Source of the DNA: Nitrospiraceae bacterium
GTDB lineage: Bacteria > Nitrospirota > Nitrospiria > Nitrospirales > Nitrospiraceae
Direction of reading: 5' to 3'
Length of the DNA stretch: 6,521 nucleotides
Assembly (NCBI GenBank): GCA_005793285.1
Contig: SXPO01000174.1
Span: forward strand, 1 to 6,521
Part shown: one piece after another, positions 4,513 through 6,521 of the stretch
Position numbering within the stretch: the stretch's first letter is position 1
How the letters are laid out: every line of letters starts with the position of its first letter
The notes under the pieces: generated by a model
The model's database searches: none
What the model was told of the DNA's origin: nothing
The model's input: only the letters and a program-made list of their open reading frames with translations
Made by a program: the position numbers and the translations under genes

Positions 4513-6521
4513 ATGGTTGCCCAACAAGTTCTATTGCTGATTCCACCGCTCACCCAACTGAATACACCCTACCCTTCCACCGCCTATCTTACCGGCTTTC
4601 TTCAATCCCGCAACATTGCTGCCGAGCAAGCTGATCTCGGCATCGAGATGGTGCTGCGGCTGTTCAGCCGGGCCGGACTCACCCGTGTCTTTGCCGACAT
4701 ACGGAAACGAGACGGCGACCTGCCGCCCGAAGCAATCGCTATGCTTGCGATGGAGCAGGCCTATCTCGATCAGATCGAACCAGTCGTCTCGTTTCTTCAA
4801 GGCAAGAATCCCGGCGCCGCCGCGCGGATGATACAAGCAGGCCTGCTGCCTCAGGGACCCAGGTTTCGAGGCAGAACGAAGTTCGCGAAGTCCGTGCCGC
4901 TTGAAGACAGAGCCAAACAGTGGGCGACGCTGTATCTTGAAGATCTCGCCGACCTGGTTCAAGCGACAGTCTCGCCGCATTTTTCTCTCAGCCGCTACGC
5001 CGAACAGGTGGCGACATCCACCTCGTCGTTCGACGGCATGATCGCCGCACTGAACGCGGCGCCGACCATCACCGATACATTCATGTTGGATGCGCTTCAG
5101 GCCCATCTCGACCGAATCAAGCCGACGCTGATCTGCCTCTCCGTGCCGTTTCCCGGCAATCTGTACGGAGCGTTCCGCATTGCCCAGGCAATCAAGCGCC
5201 GGCAGCCGGACCTGCCGATTGCGTTGGGTGGCGGCTATGCCAATACCGAATTGCGGCGTGTGGCCGATCCCCGCGTCTTCGATTATATCGACTTCATCAC
5301 CCTCGACGACGGCGAGCGGCCGCTGCTCTCTCTGATCGAACATCTGTCCGGCTCGCGACCCCGAACAGCCCTGTGCCGGACATTGTATCGGGAGAAGAAT
5401 CGTATTCGTTTTGCCGACGATCCTGCAGCTGCCGACTTCTCGATGGACGAGATCGGCTGCCCCACCTATCGTGGACTACAATTGGACCGCTACCTGACGA
5501 TCCTCGACAGTATCAATCCGATGCATCGCCTCTGGTCGGAAGGCCATTGGAACAAATTGACCGTGGCGCATGGCTGCTATTGGAAACAATGCACGTTTTG
5601 CGACGTGGGGCTCAATTACATCGGCCGCTACGAGATGACGCCGACCGACCGGCTTATTAAACAGATCGAGCAATTGATGGCCGAGACGGGACGCAGGGGA
5701 TTTCATTTTGTGGATGAAGCGGCCCCTCCTGCCGCACTCAAATCGCTCGCCTTAGCCCTGCTGGAACGAAAGATCGATATTGCCTGGTGGGGCAATATCC
5801 GCTTTGAAGAAGCCTTCTCACCGGACCTCTGCCGCCTGCTCTCCGCATCCGGCTGTATCGCCGTGACGGCTGGGCTCGAAGCGGCGTCAGACCGCCTGCT
5901 GGAGAAGATGAAGAAAGGCATTACGGTCGATCGCACGGCGCTGGTCGCAGCGGCATTTCGAGACGCGGGTATCTTGGTCCATGCCTATCTGATGTACGGA
6001 TTCCCCTCAGAGACAGTCCAGGAAACCCTGGACTCGCTGGAGCGTGTGCGGCAATTGGTGGCGGCGGATCTGATTCAATCGGCGTTTTGGCACCGGTTCA
6101 CGGCCACCGCCCATAGCCCAGTCGGCCTCGATCCGGCCTCCCATGGTCTGCGTATCATCGGTCCGGAGTTTCAGGGGTTTGCCGAAAACGATCTCCGGCA
6201 CAAGGATCAATCTGGCGAGACACCCCAATGGATCGGCGACGGACTCAGGCGATCGATGCTCAATTTTCTCGAAAACCGTGGATTGGACATGGATGTCCGC
6301 GACTGGTTCGAGCAGCGTGCGCCGAAACCACGAGTCTCGCTTCAGTGGGTCTCACGCCTTCTGAAGAATAGAGTGATTGTGGATACCCCACAGGCAGAAC
6401 GGCGTATGGTCTGGCTTGGTGGGAAACCAGTCCATGAATCATCAGGCAAGAAAACGCGCCTCTTACTTTCAGGGCCATCCGGCGACTGTACCATCACACT
6501 CAGTCACGAGCAGGCTAGGTG
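4513..6521 (+). CDS. B12-binding-domain radical SAM protein, 3' truncated
   Basis: At least 669 residues are encoded, and the frame is open to the window end. The N-terminus QQVLLLIPPLTQLNTPYPSTAYLTGFL resembles the first strand of B12-binding domains of radical SAM enzymes. A mostly helical stretch of about 150 residues follows (45-200). The fold then resumes with PTLICLSVPFPGNLYGAFRIAQAIK (204-228), ALGGGYANTE (237-246) and DYIDFITLDDGERPL (257-271), matching the family GG and GEGE regions. There is no DxHxxG, so any cobalamin would bind without a lower histidine ligand. The radical SAM core starts with AHGCYWKQCTFCDVGLNY; C355, C360 and C363 form CX4CX2C, one residue longer than the classic CX3CX2C. 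Later core motifs are GLEAASDRLLEKMKKGIT (454-471) and AYLMYGFPSET (491-501). ATG 4513 is the first ATG after an in-frame stop at 4477; only a weak GAGAG precedes it. The reaction is unknown; methylation or other radical chemistry is possible. Confidence 0.9.
   Translation, partial: MVAQQVLLLIPPLTQLNTPYPSTAYLTGFLQSRNIAAEQADLGIEMVLRLFSRAGLTRVFADIRKRDGDLPPEAIAMLAMEQAYLDQIEPVVSFLQGKNPGAAARMIQAGLLPQGPRFRGRTKFAKSVPLEDRAKQWATLYLEDLADLVQATVSPHFSLSRYAEQVATSTSSFDGMIAALNAAPTITDTFMLDALQAHLDRIKPTLICLSVPFPGNLYGAFRIAQAIKRRQPDLPIALGGGYANTELRRVADPRVFDYIDFITLDDGERPLLSLIEHLSGSRPRTALCRTLYREKNRIRFADDPAAADFSMDEIGCPTYRGLQLDRYLTILDSINPMHRLWSEGHWNKLTVAHGCYWKQCTFCDVGLNYIGRYEMTPTDRLIKQIEQLMAETGRRGFHFVDEAAPPAALKSLALALLERKIDIAWWGNIRFEEAFSPDLCRLLSASGCIAVTAGLEAASDRLLEKMKKGITVDRTALVAAAFRDAGILVHAYLMYGFPSETVQETLDSLERVRQLVAADLIQSAFWHRFTATAHSPVGLDPASHGLRIIGPEFQGFAENDLRHKDQSGETPQWIGDGLRRSMLNFLENRGLDMDVRDWFEQRAPKPRVSLQWVSRLLKNRVIVDTPQAERRMVWLGGKPVHESSGKKTRLLLSGPSGDCTITLSHEQAR

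Noticed and set aside
3890..4540. Plus-strand open frame of 216 codons
   Set aside because: It is antisense to the DsbA-like gene, is arginine-rich without domain features, and overlaps the radical SAM start; the minus strand shows CPFC and the cis-proline loop.
4355..4546. 64-codon N-terminal extension of the DsbA-like protein, considered as a signal peptide
   Set aside because: It lacks a hydrophobic core of the right form and overlaps the divergent radical SAM start by 34 bases.
4531..5343. Minus-strand open frame of 270 codons opposite the radical SAM gene
   Set aside because: It has no recognisable motif, a composition typical of antisense frames, and lies wholly within the B12-domain coding sequence of the plus-strand gene.

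Overview
The window holds six protein-coding genes on both strands, with no RNA genes, mobile elements, CRISPR arrays or long repeats. GC content is in the high fifties by eye, and all genes read alike in codon use. The Rh-type ammonia channel at the left edge closely resembles the Rh50 protein of ammonia-oxidising bacteria. Together with the general style of the other proteins, this suggests a nitrifier of the genus Nitrospira, possibly a complete ammonia oxidiser (comammox). That assignment is inference from memory of protein families; no database search was run.

Layout from left to right: (1) bases 1-1061, + strand, the 3' part of an Rh/Amt ammonia channel with its N-terminus cut off by the window edge. 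(2) Bases 1083-1122, a strong 18-bp hairpin between two convergent genes, probably a shared bidirectional terminator. (3) Bases 1131-1880, - strand, a protein with tandem CBS domains and a helical N-terminal half, whose start is set by a near-perfect Shine-Dalgarno sequence. (4) Bases 2019-2744, + strand, a family 2 glycosyltransferase divergent from the CBS gene, with a candidate promoter just upstream. (5) Bases 2833-3729, + strand, a beta-hydroxyacid dehydrogenase of the 3-hydroxyisobutyrate dehydrogenase family with an altered substrate motif. (6) Bases 3791-4354, - strand, a cytosolic DsbA-like thioredoxin-fold protein with a CPFC active site and a hairpin over its start codon. (7) Bases 4513-6521, + strand, a large radical SAM protein with a B12-binding-type N-terminal domain, open to the window end.

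The genes do not form one obvious operon. Orientation changes four times, and only the glycosyltransferase and dehydrogenase are adjacent on the same strand, 88 bases apart. The window looks like ordinary chromosomal sequence carrying ammonia uptake plus single-gene units. I see no convincing new multi-gene system. The most interesting items are the radical SAM protein (long insert, non-standard CX4CX2C cluster motif), the dehydrogenase with a diverged substrate loop, and the Rh50-like channel.
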